A stretch of 64,000 nucleotides of DNA from positions 99,731 to 163,730 of the forward strand of contig NZ_MOLY01000037.1 in NCBI RefSeq assembly GCF_001956315.1, given 5' to 3'. The DNA comes from Sphingomonas montana. GTDB lineage: Bacteria > Pseudomonadota > Alphaproteobacteria > Sphingomonadales > Sphingomonadaceae. Each line of letters starts with the position of its first letter. The first letter of the stretch is position 1. This document shows positions 1 to 8,121 of the stretch, piece after piece. Position numbers and translations under genes: made by a program. Below the pieces are notes generated by a model. The model did no database searches, was not told the DNA's origin, and saw only the letters and a program-made list of their open reading frames with translations.

Positions 1-629
1 CGAAGACCGTCCACATGACCGGAAATTCGGTTATCGACGCGCTCCACGCCACCCGCGCCCGCATCGCCGCCGAACCCGCGCTCGCCGCCGGCCTTGATGC
101 ACTGGCCGATCGGTTCTCGGGCAAGCGCATCATCGCCGTTACCACCCACCGCCGCGAAAATTTCGGCGGCGGCATGGACGCGATCGCCCGCGCGGTCGCG
201 CGCATCGCGGATCGCCCCGACGTCGCGATCATCTTCCCCGTTCACCCGAACCCCGCCGTCCGCCGCGCGATGGATCCGATCCTGGGCGCGCGCGACAATG
301 TCGCGATGATCGACCCGCTCGATTATCCCCACTTCGTCCGGCTGCTCGGGATCGCCGATCTGGTCCTGACCGACAGCGGTGGCGTGCAGGAGGAAGCGCC
401 CGCGCTCGGCAAGCCCGTCCTCGTCATGCGCGAAACCACCGAGCGTCCCGAAGGGATCATCGCCGGCACCGCCCGGCTCGTCGGCACCGACGAGGACCGC
501 ATCGTCGCCGAAACGCTCCGCCTGCTGGACGACCCCTCCGCCCACGCCGCCATGGCACAGGCCCACAACCCGTTCGGGGATGGCCAAACCGCCCCCCGGA
601 TCGCAAGGATCATCGCCGATGCCGTCTGA
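1..629 (+). CDS. wecB: UDP-N-acetylglucosamine 2-epimerase, C-terminal part
   Basis: This is the 3' part of a UDP-GlcNAc 2-epimerase, the cytoplasmic enzyme that interconverts UDP-GlcNAc and UDP-ManNAc for surface polysaccharide synthesis. About 209 codons are visible and the reading frame is open to the left edge, so the N-terminal Rossmann-like domain is missing. The visible part has the family motifs THRRENFG, a FPVHPNP segment, and the nucleotide-binding stretch TDSGGVQEEAP followed by RETTERPEG. Its stop lies 11 bp inside the following wecC, which points to translational coupling and to a joint role in making UDP-ManNAcA. Family assignment is firm; the polysaccharide it serves cannot be told from here. 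Confidence 0.93.
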   Translation, partial: KTVHMTGNSVIDALHATRARIAAEPALAAGLDALADRFSGKRIIAVTTHRRENFGGGMDAIARAVARIADRPDVAIIFPVHPNPAVRRAMDPILGARDNVAMIDPLDYPHFVRLLGIADLVLTDSGGVQEEAPALGKPVLVMRETTERPEGIIAGTARLVGTDEDRIVAETLRLLDDPSAHAAMAQAHNPFGDGQTAPRIARIIADAV

Positions 630-1905
630 TACGCCGCCCACCGTCTCCGTCATCGGCCTCGGCTATATCGGACTGCCCACCGCTGCGGTCGTCGCGCGCT
701 CGGGCTGCCAGGTGCTCGGCATCGACGTCACGCCGCACGTCGTCGACACCGTCAATTCCGGCCACGTCCATATCGAGGAACTCGATCTCGACGCGCTGGT
801 CCAGGCCGTCGTCGCGCGTGGCACGCTGCGCGCCTCGCTCACGGTCGAGCCCGCCGACGTCTTCGTCATCGCCGTGCCTACGCCGTTCAAGGACGATCAC
901 GCCCCCGACACCCGCTTCGTACTCGATGCGGCTCGCACCATCGCGCCGGTGTTGAAGGTCGGCGACACGGTCATCCTCGAATCGACCTCCCCCGTCGGCA
1001 CGACCGAGCAGTTGCGCGACCTGATCGCCGAACTGCGTCCCGACCTGCGCGTCCCCGGCCGCGGCGGCGACGGCGTGGACCTGTCGATCGCATATTGCCC
1101 GGAACGCGTCCTGCCCGGCCGCATCCTGCACGAACTGGTCGTCAACGATCGCTGCATCGGCGGCATCACGCCGCGGTGCGCGCGCAAGGCGATGTCCTTC
1201 TACCGCCGCTTCGTCCGCGGCCAGTGCATCACCACCAGCGCCCGCGTCGCCGAAATGGTGAAGCTCACCGAAAACGCGTTCCGCGACGTAAACATCGCCT
1301 TCGCCAACGAACTGTCGATCGTGGCCGACACGATGCAACTCGACGTGTGGGAGGTCATCCGCCTCGCCAACCTCCACCCGCGCGTCAACATCCTGTCGCC
1401 CGGCCCCGGCGTCGGCGGCCACTGCATCGCGGTCGACCCCTGGTTCATCGTCCATAGCGACCCGCAGAACACGCCGCTCATTCGTACCGCACGCGAGGTG
1501 AACGACCGCAAGTCCGATCACGTCGTCGAACGCGCCTCGGCCCTGCTCGCCGCGATGCCCGACGTGCCGGTCGCCTGCCTCGGCCTCGCGTTCAAGGCGA
1601 ACATCGACGACTTCCGCGAAAGCCCCGCGGTCAAGGTCGCCGCCGCCCTCGCGCAACAGCACGGCGACCGCATCCGCGTCGTCGAACCGTATGCCAGCGC
1701 GCTCCCCGCCGTCTTCGACGGCACCGGCGCCGAATTGACCGACATCGACACCGCGATCGAAACCTGCCCGATCTTCATCGTCCTCGTCGACCACGACATC
1801 TTCCGCTCCGTCCCCTTGAGCGAACGCGCCACCAAACTCGTCTACGACACCCGCGGCATCTGGCCCGACCAGCCGGTGACGATCGACGGCGGGGCGAGAG
1901 TGTAA
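619..1905 (+). CDS. wecC: UDP-N-acetyl-D-mannosamine dehydrogenase
   Basis: Predicted 428-residue NAD-dependent nucleotide-sugar dehydrogenase that oxidises UDP-ManNAc twice to UDP-ManNAcA in the cytoplasm. The N-terminal dinucleotide fold begins with VIGLGYIGLPTA; the substrate region has KLTENAFRDVNIAFANEL, and the catalytic cysteine is in PGVGGHCIAVDPWF. A C-terminal UDP-binding domain carries GLAFKANIDDFRESPA. The ATG at 619 was chosen because it starts the Rossmann fold directly and overlaps the wecB stop; an open frame extends further upstream but only inside wecB. The pair encodes the two steps from UDP-GlcNAc to UDP-ManNAcA. Downstream lies a hairpin repeat, then the convergent alr. 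Confidence 0.95.
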   Translation: MPSDTPPTVSVIGLGYIGLPTAAVVARSGCQVLGIDVTPHVVDTVNSGHVHIEELDLDALVQAVVARGTLRASLTVEPADVFVIAVPTPFKDDHAPDTRFVLDAARTIAPVLKVGDTVILESTSPVGTTEQLRDLIAELRPDLRVPGRGGDGVDLSIAYCPERVLPGRILHELVVNDRCIGGITPRCARKAMSFYRRFVRGQCITTSARVAEMVKLTENAFRDVNIAFANELSIVADTMQLDVWEVIRLANLHPRVNILSPGPGVGGHCIAVDPWFIVHSDPQNTPLIRTAREVNDRKSDHVVERASALLAAMPDVPVACLGLAFKANIDDFRESPAVKVAAALAQQHGDRIRVVEPYASALPAVFDGTGAELTDIDTAIETCPIFIVLVDHDIFRSVPLSERATKLVYDTRGIWPDQPVTIDGGARV

Positions 1906-1925
1906 GGTGCAACCGCCGCTCAGTA

Positions 1926-1943
1926 CCCCGGCGGAGGCCGGGG
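1926..1943. terminator. GC hairpin downstream of wecC
   Basis: A perfect 7-bp inverted repeat, CCCCGGC and GCCGGGG with a 4-base spacer, lies 20 bp after the wecC stop. It lacks a T tract, so termination is only inferred. The same CCCCGGCG(G/A)AGGCCGGGG core recurs at 24361 and, degenerate, at 9616, so it also behaves as a dispersed repeat. Confidence 0.4.
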
Positions 1944-1965
1944 CCCGGACACAACCCCTCCCCAC

Positions 1966-2049
1966 CGTCATCCCGGACTTGATCCGGGATCCCGCTTCTA
2001 TTCGAAACGTGCAGAAAAAACGCGACCCCGGATTAAGTCCAGAGAGACG
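1966..2049. repeat. Dispersed palindrome, family A (copy 1)
   Basis: The unit starts CGTCATCCCGGACTTGATCC and ends with a diverged reverse complement of that arm. Between convergent wecC and alr it could form a long stem-loop. Other copies lie at 22490, 25334 and, as half units, at 46188 and 50781. Confidence 0.7.
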
Positions 2050-2073
2050 AGCAAGACAGTCAACAAACCAAAC

Positions 2074-3108
2074 TCAAACCCAGTCCCGCGCATATCGCCG
2101 CCCAAGCCCGGTCAACAACTCATACTGCGAAACCCCGGTCAGCGCAGACGCCGTCGGCAGGCGATATTCCAGACCGAGCCAATCCCCCTCGACCACGTCG
2201 CATCCGGTCACATCCACTGCGACCAGATCCATCGAGATCCGCCCGATCAACGGCCGAACCTCACCCTCGACGACGGCGGTCCCGACCCCGGCAAACGCCC
2301 GCCGATACCCATCCGCATAACCGATGTTCAGCGTCGCCACCCGCATCGGCCCCGAGGCGATGAAGTCCGCTGCATAGCCCACAGCATCACCGGCCCCGAC
2401 CGCACGAACCTGCAAGACCTCCGCCGACAACCCGACGACCGGCACCGGCTCGGCCCCCGGCCCCGGCTCTCCGCCGTAGAGCCCGATGCCCGGCCGCGTC
2501 AGATCGAACCGATATGCGGTCCCGAGACAGATCCCGGCCGAATTGGACAGGCTGTACCGCTTCGCCGCAACGACGCCGCGCAACGCCGCGAACCGCTCCG
2601 CCTGCAGCGCGTTCAGTGGATGCTCCGGCGTATCGGCACAGGCCAGATGGCTCATCAGCGTCGCGATCCGCAATCCGTCGACGATTTCCGACCCGGCCTC
2701 CGCTGGCGAAAGCCCCAGCCGGTTCATCCCCGTATCGACCATCAAATCGCACGGCCGCCCGTCCGCCGCCGCCTTCCACTGCGCCACCATTCCGGGCGTG
2801 TTCAACACCGGCCGCACCCGTCCCGCCAGCGCGCGCGGCAGATCCGCTTCCCGCAATCCATGCAGCACCGACAGCGACAGCCCGTCGTCCAGCGGACCCA
2901 GCGCCTCCGCCTCGTCCCAACTCGACACGAAAAAATCGCGACACCCCGCCGTCGCCAGCCGCGCGACCACCTCACGCGCGCCCAGCCCGTAACCGTTCGC
3001 CTTCACCGCCGCCCCGCATGCGGCCGTCTCCGACCGCGCGGCGTACCACCGCCAGTTCGCGACCAGCGCGGCACCGTCGATCGTCAGGCGAAGGGGGGAG
3101 TCACTCAT
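2074..3108 (-). CDS. alr: Alanine racemase
   Basis: A 344-residue PLP enzyme interconverting L- and D-alanine, supplying D-Ala for peptidoglycan. The PLP lysine is K36 in AAVKANGYGLG at the start of the TIM barrel; the second catalytic base is probably the Tyr of AVGYAADF in the C-terminal beta domain. The protein is slightly shorter than the usual 360-380 residues but both domains are present. It starts with ATG 48 bp after the gcvPB stop on the same strand, so it may be the last gene of the glycine-cleavage transcript; this is inference from spacing. Whether it is the biosynthetic or a catabolic alanine racemase is not decided by the sequence. Confidence 0.92.
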   Translation of the reverse strand: MSDSPLRLTIDGAALVANWRWYAARSETAACGAAVKANGYGLGAREVVARLATAGCRDFFVSSWDEAEALGPLDDGLSLSVLHGLREADLPRALAGRVRPVLNTPGMVAQWKAAADGRPCDLMVDTGMNRLGLSPAEAGSEIVDGLRIATLMSHLACADTPEHPLNALQAERFAALRGVVAAKRYSLSNSAGICLGTAYRFDLTRPGIGLYGGEPGPGAEPVPVVGLSAEVLQVRAVGAGDAVGYAADFIASGPMRVATLNIGYADGYRRAFAGVGTAVVEGEVRPLIGRISMDLVAVDVTGCDVVEGDWLGLEYRLPTASALTGVSQYELLTGLGRRYARDWV

Positions 3109-3156
3109 AAGGCCACGCTGTCTTCAAATCAGGACCGGGAACTCGTCCTCAACCCC

Positions 3157-4722
3157 CTACTCGGCCGCTTCCGCCACCACCTCAGGTTCCCGCCACACCA
3201 GCACCGGCTTCCGCGCAGCACCGGTCTCGTCCAGCCGTCGCCGCGGTGCGAACACCGGCGCCGCCTTCAGCACCGGATCGCCCGCCCGCGCGCGTTCCGC
3301 CACGGACCGCAGCGCGCCGACGAACTGGTCGATCGCCCGCCGGCTCTCGGTCTCGGTCGGCTCGACCAGCATCGCGCCGTGTACCACCAGCGGGAAGTAC
3401 ATCGTCATCGGGTGGAACCCTTCGTCGATCAGCCCCTTGGCGACGTCCAACGTCGTGAACCCCTCGGCAAACCCGTCGTCGGAGAACAGCGCCTCGTGCA
3501 TGCACGGCCCCGTCCCCGCGAACGGCGCGTCGAGCACGTCCTCCAGCGACCGCAGGATATAGTTCGCGTTCAGCACCGCATCCTCGGACACCTGACGCAA
3601 CCCGTCCGCCCCGTGGCTCAGGATGTACGCCAGCGCGCGGCTGAACATCCCCATCTGGCCGTGGAACGCCACCATCCGGCCGAACGTGCCGGCATGATGC
3701 TCGCCCGCCGTCTCTTCCTCGACGAGGTGATAGTTCGCCCCGTCCTTCTCGACGAACGGCAGCGGCGCGAACGGCGCGAGTGCGGCGGAAAACACCACCG
3801 GCCCCGACCCCGGACCACCGCCGCCATGCGGCGTGGAAAAGGTCTTGTGCAGGTTGATGTGCATCGCGTCGATGCCGAGGTCGCCCGGCCGCACGCGCCC
3901 GACGATGGCGTTGAAATTCGCCCCGTCGCAATATACCAGCCCGCCCGCGTCATGCACCGCGTCGGAAATCGCCGCCATGTCGCGCTCGAACAGTCCGCAG
4001 GTGTTGGGATTGGTGATCATCACCGCCGCCACGTCCGGCCCCAGCCGCGCCTTCAGCGCTTCCAGGTCGACGCGCCCTTCGGCATCGGCCGGAATATTCT
4101 CGACCGCATAGCCGCAGAACGCCGCCGTGGCCGGGTTCGTCCCGTGCGCGCTCTCGGGCACCAGCACCACCTGCCGCGCATCGCCGCGCGCCTCCAGCGC
4201 GGACCGGATCGCCAGCAGCCCGCACAGCTCGCCATGCGCGCCGGCCTTCGGGCTCATGGCCACCGCCGGCATGCCGGTCAGCGTCTTCAGCCACTCGCCC
4301 AGTTCGTAGATCAGCGCGAACGCACCCTGGACGGTCTCGACCGGCTGCAACGGGTGAATGTCGGCAAAGCCCGGCAGCCGCGCCATCTTCTCGTTCAGCC
4401 GCGGGTTGTGCTTCATCGTGCACGATCCGAGCGGGAAGAACCCCAGGTCGATCCCGTAATTCTGCCGGCTCAGCCGCGTATAATGCCGTACCGCCTCCGG
4501 CTCCGACAGGCCGTACAGCCCGATCGGTGCCGCCCGCTCCAGCCCGCCCAGCCGCGACGCGACCTTCGGTGCCGGCGCGATATCGACGCCGGTCCGGTCG
4601 GTCCCACCGACCTCGAACAGCAACGCTTCTTCCAGCATCAGCGCCCGGTTGCCCGTGAACGTCTTGAATTCACCCTCGGTCCCACCGGTCTCCGGCCGGG
4701 TCACACGTCCTTCGCGGTTCAT
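3157..4722 (-). CDS. gcvPB: Glycine dehydrogenase (decarboxylating) subunit 2
   Basis: C-terminal half of the split P-protein, 521 residues. It holds the PLP-binding lysine in [19 protein letters not shown] and works as a complex with GcvPA to decarboxylate glycine and pass the methylamine to lipoyl-GcvH. Its ATG overlaps the gcvPA stop (ATGA), and an AGGAGG Shine-Dalgarno lies 8 bases before it inside gcvPA, so the two subunits are translationally coupled as expected for a stoichiometric complex. The length is typical of the GcvPB family. The gene belongs to the riboswitch-controlled gcvT-gcvH-gcvPA-gcvPB unit. Confidence 0.96.
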   Translation of the reverse strand: MNREGRVTRPETGGTEGEFKTFTGNRALMLEEALLFEVGGTDRTGVDIAPAPKVASRLGGLERAAPIGLYGLSEPEAVRHYTRLSRQNYGIDLGFFPLGSCTMKHNPRLNEKMARLPGFADIHPLQPVETVQGAFALIYELGEWLKTLTGMPAVAMSPKAGAHGELCGLLAIRSALEARGDARQVVLVPESAHGTNPATAAFCGYAVENIPADAEGRVDLEALKARLGPDVAAVMITNPNTCGLFERDMAAISDAVHDAGGLVYCDGANFNAIVGRVRPGDLGIDAMHINLHKTFSTPHGGGGPGSGPVVFSAALAPFAPLPFVEKDGANYHLVEEETAGEHHAGTFGRMVAFHGQMGMFSRALAYILSHGADGLRQVSEDAVLNANYILRSLEDVLDAPFAGTGPCMHEALFSDDGFAEGFTTLDVAKGLIDEGFHPMTMYFPLVVHGAMLVEPTETESRRAIDQFVGALRSVAERARAGDPVLKAAPVFAPRRRLDETGAARKPVLVWREPEVVAEAAE

Positions 4723-6086
4723 CGCAGGGCCTCCTCAAGCGCATCGGCAAGTTCGGTCACGTCGTCCTCGTCCACCGTCTCGGTCACCGCCACGACCAGC
4801 CCGTTGGCCAGTGCATCGACGCCCGGATACAGCCGCCCGAGCGACACGCCGCCCAGGATCCCGTCATCGGCCAGCGCCCGGATCACCGGCCGCGCTTCCT
4901 TGGACAGCTTCAGCGTGAATTCGTTGAAGAACGGCCCGCTGATCAGCTCCACGCCCGGCACCTTCGCCAGCCGATCCGCCGCCTGCACCGCATTGGCGTG
5001 GTTCAGCGCCGCCAGATCGCGCAGGCCCCGCTCGCCGAGCAGGCTCATGTGGATCGTGAACGCCAGCGCGCAAAGCCCCGAGTTCGTGCAGATGTTCGAG
5101 GTCGCCTTCTCGCGGCGGATATGCTGCTCGCGCGTCGACAGCGTCAGCACGAACCCGCGCTTGCCGTCCGCATCGACCGTCTCGCCGGCCAACCGCCCCG
5201 GCATCTGCCGCACATATTTGTCGCGCGTCGCGAACAGCCCGACATAAGGCCCGCCGAAGTTCAGCCCGACGCCGATCGACTGGCCCTCGCCCACCACGAT
5301 GTCCGCACCCATCTCGCCCGGCGACCGGATCGCGCCCAGCGCCACCGGCTCGGTGACCACCGCGATCAGCAGCGCACCCTTCGCATGGCACCGCGCCGCG
5401 AGTTCGGACAGGTCGGCGACATGACCCAGGATGTTCGGGTTCTGCACGACGACGCAGCTGACATCGCCGTCCACCGCCGCGAGCAACCGCGCCATGTCGT
5501 CGCCCGGCGCACCGTCGGTCAGTTCCGGCACGGCGGTATCGAGCACATCGCCCGTGAACCGCGCCATCGTGGTGCACACCGACACATAATGCGGGTGCAG
5601 CCCGGCGGACAGCACCGCGCGCCCACGCCGCGTGATCCGCCGCGCCATGACGATCGCTTCCCAGCACGCGGTCGACCCGTCATACATCGACGCGTTGGCG
5701 ACGTCGCAGCCATAGAGCCGCGCGACCTGCGTCTGGAATTCGAATAGCGCCTGCACGGTTCCTTGCGCGATTTCAGGCTGATACGGCGTATAGCTGGTCA
5801 GGAACTCACCACGCTGAATCAGGTGATCGACGCTTGCCGGCACATGATGGCGATACGCGCCGCACCCCAGGAAGAACGGCGCATCGCCCGCCGCCAGGTT
5901 CCGCCCCGCCATCCGCGACAGCTTGCGTTCGACCGCCAGCTCCGACGCATGCATCGGCAACCCTTCGATCGGCCCATCGAGCCGCGCATGTTCGGGCACG
6001 TCGACGAACAGGTCGTCGATCGTCTGCGCCCCCACGACGGCAAGCATGTCCGCCCGGTCGGCATCGGTCAGCGGTAGGTAACGCAT
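4719..6086 (-). CDS. gcvPA: Glycine dehydrogenase (decarboxylating) subunit 1
   Basis: N-terminal half of the split glycine decarboxylase, 455 residues. It has the aminotransferase class-V-like fold but not the PLP lysine, which sits in GcvPB. Recognisable segments are [25 protein letters not shown] and [10 protein letters not shown] near the front and [10 protein letters not shown] later. Start is ATG at 6086. A 127-bp gap separates it from gcvH, unusually wide for this operon, and the gap is filled by a perfect 24-bp inverted repeat at 6128-6185 that may modulate expression of the P-protein genes relative to gcvT and gcvH. Confidence 0.96.
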   Translation of the reverse strand: MRYLPLTDADRADMLAVVGAQTIDDLFVDVPEHARLDGPIEGLPMHASELAVERKLSRMAGRNLAAGDAPFFLGCGAYRHHVPASVDHLIQRGEFLTSYTPYQPEIAQGTVQALFEFQTQVARLYGCDVANASMYDGSTACWEAIVMARRITRRGRAVLSAGLHPHYVSVCTTMARFTGDVLDTAVPELTDGAPGDDMARLLAAVDGDVSCVVVQNPNILGHVADLSELAARCHAKGALLIAVVTEPVALGAIRSPGEMGADIVVGEGQSIGVGLNFGGPYVGLFATRDKYVRQMPGRLAGETVDADGKRGFVLTLSTREQHIRREKATSNICTNSGLCALAFTIHMSLLGERGLRDLAALNHANAVQAADRLAKVPGVELISGPFFNEFTLKLSKEARPVIRALADDGILGGVSLGRLYPGVDALANGLVVAVTETVDEDDVTELADALEEALR

Positions 6087-6127
6087 GAGGTCAGTTTCCC
6101 ATGTTGGGGAGGGTCACACCCCACCCC

Positions 6128-6185
6128 GTTCGGTTCGAGCCTGTCGAGAACTCAGCGCAGGGTTCTCGACAGGCTCGAACCGAAC
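6128..6185. repeat. Perfect 24-bp inverted repeat inside the gcv operon
   Basis: Two arms of 24 bases (6128-6151 and 6162-6185), beginning GTTCGGTTCGAGCCTGTCGA, are perfect reverse complements around a 10-base loop. The hairpin lies between gcvH and gcvPA. A second element of the same family, with GTTTGGTTCGCGCCTGTCG arms, is at 44508-44565. The GTTCGAGCCTGTCGAGAAC core is known to me as a common sphingomonad intergenic repeat. No T tract follows, so it more likely stabilises mRNA or attenuates than terminates. Confidence 0.85.
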
Positions 6186-6213
6186 GATGCTGGGCAACAA
6201 AGCCCGGGCGAAA

Positions 6214-6594
6214 TCAAAGCCCTTCGCAATAAACCTTATACGAGTCGGCATCCATCAGGCCATCCAGTTGGCCGGCATCGGACAATTTGACCTTGAAGAA
6301 CCAGCCGTCCGTTTCCGGCGCGGTGTTGACCAGCGACGGGTCCGCTTCCAGCGCGGCATTGGCTTCGACGACCTCGCCCGAAACCGGAGCATAGACGTCT
6401 GATGCCGCCTTCACGGACTCTACGACCGCCGCCTCTTTGCCCTTGTCGACCGTCGTGCCGGCCGGCGGCACTTCGACGAACACGACGTCGCCAAGCTGCG
6501 CCTGCGCATAGTCGGTGATCCCGACCGTCGCGGTGGAGTCCTCCGCGCCGTCGATGCTGATCCATTCATGGTCACGGGTGAAATAGAATGCCAT
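6214..6594 (-). CDS. gcvH: Glycine cleavage system H protein
   Basis: 126-residue lipoyl carrier that shuttles the methylamine group between the P, T and L proteins. The lipoylated lysine is K62 in VVESVKAAS, and the front has the usual FTRDHEWI. The ATG at 6594 was chosen because it follows the gcvT stop by 4 bases and has GGGAG 9 bases upstream; an in-frame start at 6618 would add eight residues and overlap gcvT. The C-terminal segment [12 protein letters not shown] is standard for the family. Expression should follow glycine through the riboswitch at 7790-7990. Confidence 0.95.
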   Translation of the reverse strand: MAFYFTRDHEWISIDGAEDSTATVGITDYAQAQLGDVVFVEVPPAGTTVDKGKEAAVVESVKAASDVYAPVSGEVVEANAALEADPSLVNTAPETDGWFFKVKLSDAGQLDGLMDADSYKVYCEGL

Positions 6595-6598
6595 CGGT

Positions 6599-7735
6599 TC
6601 AGGCTCCCTTGCGGACATATTGATGGGGTACGAACGGCATCGCCGTCACTTCCGCGGCAAAACGCTTGCCGCGCTGTTCGATGTCGATCTTCGATCCCGG
6701 ATTGGCCAGCACCGCGGGTACATAGGCCATCGCTATCGAACGCTGCAGCGAAGGCGAGAAGCCGCCGCTCGTCACGCGCCCTTCGACGCCGTCGATCGCT
6801 TCCAGCACGCGCGCGCCTTCGCGCACCGGCTGCCGCCCCTCGACGAACAGCCCGACGCGCTTGAATACCGGCCCCGCCGCACGCTCCGCCAGGATCGGCT
6901 CGGCCCCCAGGAACCCGCCCTCCTCGCGCCGCCGCTTGGACAGCGCGAAGCCCAGGTCGGCGGTCACCGGCGACGTCTCGGGATCGAGGTCATGCCCGTA
7001 CAGCGGCAATCCGGCCTCCAGACGCAGCGAGTCGCGCGCGCCCAGCCCGATCGGCTTCACCTCCGGCTCCGCACACAGCCGCTCGGCAAACGCCTCGGCC
7101 GCCTCGGCGGGCAGCGAGATTTCGCACCCGTCCTCACCCGTATACCCCGACCGGCTGATCCACAGCGGCACGCCGTCCCAGTCGAACGCCCCCGCCGTCA
7201 TGAACACGAGGCGCTCGACCCCCGGCACGATCCGCGCCAGCGCCTCGACCGCCTTCGGTCCCTGCACCGCGAGCAGCGCCTGCTCGTCCATATGGTTCAG
7301 CGTGATCTCGTCCTCGAGATTGTCGAGGATATGCGCGATGTCGTCATACTTCGTGGCGCCGTTCACGACCATATAATAGCCGTCCGCGCGCCGCGTCAGC
7401 ATCAGATCGTCCAGAATGCCGCCCGTCTCGTTCAGCAGCAGCGAATAGCGCATCCGCCCCTCGCCCAGCGACGCGACATCGGCCGGCAGCATCTTCTCCA
7501 GCGCCTCGACCACGCCGTCGCCGGACAGCAGCAGCTGCCCCATATGACTGACGTCGAACAGCCCGGCCGACGTCCGTGTCCACAGATGCTCAGCCATGAT
7601 GCCGTCGTACTGGATCGGCATGTGATAGCCCGCAAACGCCACCATCCGCGCGCCACGCGCCCGATGCCAGGCGTCGAGCGGCAGCGTGCCGGTTTCGATA
7701 TCGTCCATTTCAGGATCGGTTACGGGGTCGCTCAT
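6599..7735 (-). CDS. gcvT: Aminomethyltransferase (glycine cleavage T protein)
   Basis: 378-residue folate-dependent T-protein that takes the aminomethyl group from GcvH, releases ammonia and forms 5,10-methylene-tetrahydrofolate. Visible motifs are [12 protein letters not shown] near the start, DVSHMGQ, and YTGEDGCEI in the middle. The ATG at 7735 has AGGAG 7 bases upstream, so the longer in-frame extension toward 7786 was not used. It is the first gene of the operon; about 55 bases separate its start from the end of the tandem glycine riboswitch, leaving room for an expression platform overlapping the ribosome binding site. Confidence 0.96.
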   Translation of the reverse strand: MSDPVTDPEMDDIETGTLPLDAWHRARGARMVAFAGYHMPIQYDGIMAEHLWTRTSAGLFDVSHMGQLLLSGDGVVEALEKMLPADVASLGEGRMRYSLLLNETGGILDDLMLTRRADGYYMVVNGATKYDDIAHILDNLEDEITLNHMDEQALLAVQGPKAVEALARIVPGVERLVFMTAGAFDWDGVPLWISRSGYTGEDGCEISLPAEAAEAFAERLCAEPEVKPIGLGARDSLRLEAGLPLYGHDLDPETSPVTADLGFALSKRRREEGGFLGAEPILAERAAGPVFKRVGLFVEGRQPVREGARVLEAIDGVEGRVTSGGFSPSLQRSIAMAYVPAVLANPGSKIDIEQRGKRFAAEVTAMPFVPHQYVRKGA

Positions 7736-7789
7736 ACAAAGGCTCCTGGCAGGACGACGACGCGCGGCGGGCATCGCTGCCCACACCCG

Positions 7790-7990
7790 TCGCCCCCTCT
7801 GTCACGGAACCTGAGAGCTTTCGTCACGACCGCCAGGCGGCCAGGACTTACCCCTTCGGCGGCCCCCGTCAGGGGACTCTTTCCAGAGTGCTGAAGATGT
7901 GTCCGCGCGGTCCCGTATGCCTGAGAGATTCCGGGGCGGTTGCTCCTTCGGCGGCGGCCCGGTTTCCCGACCCGCACTCTCCCGCGCGGC
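7790..7990 (-). promoter_or_regulatory. Tandem glycine riboswitch
   Basis: Read on the minus strand, two consecutive glycine aptamers are visible. The 5' aptamer (about 7985-7875) contains GGGAGAG, the CGCCGAAGGAGCAA core, ATCTCTCAGGCA and ACTCTGGAAAGAG. The 3' aptamer (about 7872-7793) contains CCGCCGAAGGGGTAAG and GCTCTCAGGTTCC, then GTGACAGAGGG. The CGCCGAAGG and CTCTCAGG elements are the family's conserved core. It precedes gcvT, the classic position for a glycine-activated switch that turns on glycine cleavage. The expression platform is not clear: no T-tract terminator is seen before the gcvT AGGAG, so translational control is possible. Confidence 0.93.
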
Positions 7991-8044
7991 CACCCGGAGT
8001 CGCCCCCGGCCAGCCCCGTCGGATTGGCCCGGCTTAGGGGTCGC

Positions 8045-8050
8045 TGTCAA
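8045..8050 (-). promoter_or_regulatory. Possible -35 element for the gcv operon
   Basis: TTGACA on the minus strand lies about 60 bases upstream of the first riboswitch aptamer. The matching -10 is poor (CCAATC at 17-base spacing), so this is a weak suggestion. Confidence 0.3.
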
Positions 8051-8121
8051 CGATCATGAAGCGGCTCCGACGATCATCAAGCGGCTTGCCGACTCACCGC
8101 CCGCGCCGCAAAGACACCCGG

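Noticed and set aside
2620..5247. Very long open frame (875 codons) antisense to alr, gcvPB and gcvPA
   Set aside because: It is an effect of high third-position GC; the other strand has well recognised enzymes, and the translation is rich in Arg, Pro and His without any domain.
6599..7786. Longer gcvT start at 7786
   Set aside because: The ATG at 7735 has a strong AGGAG and matches the family start; the extension would run into the riboswitch end.
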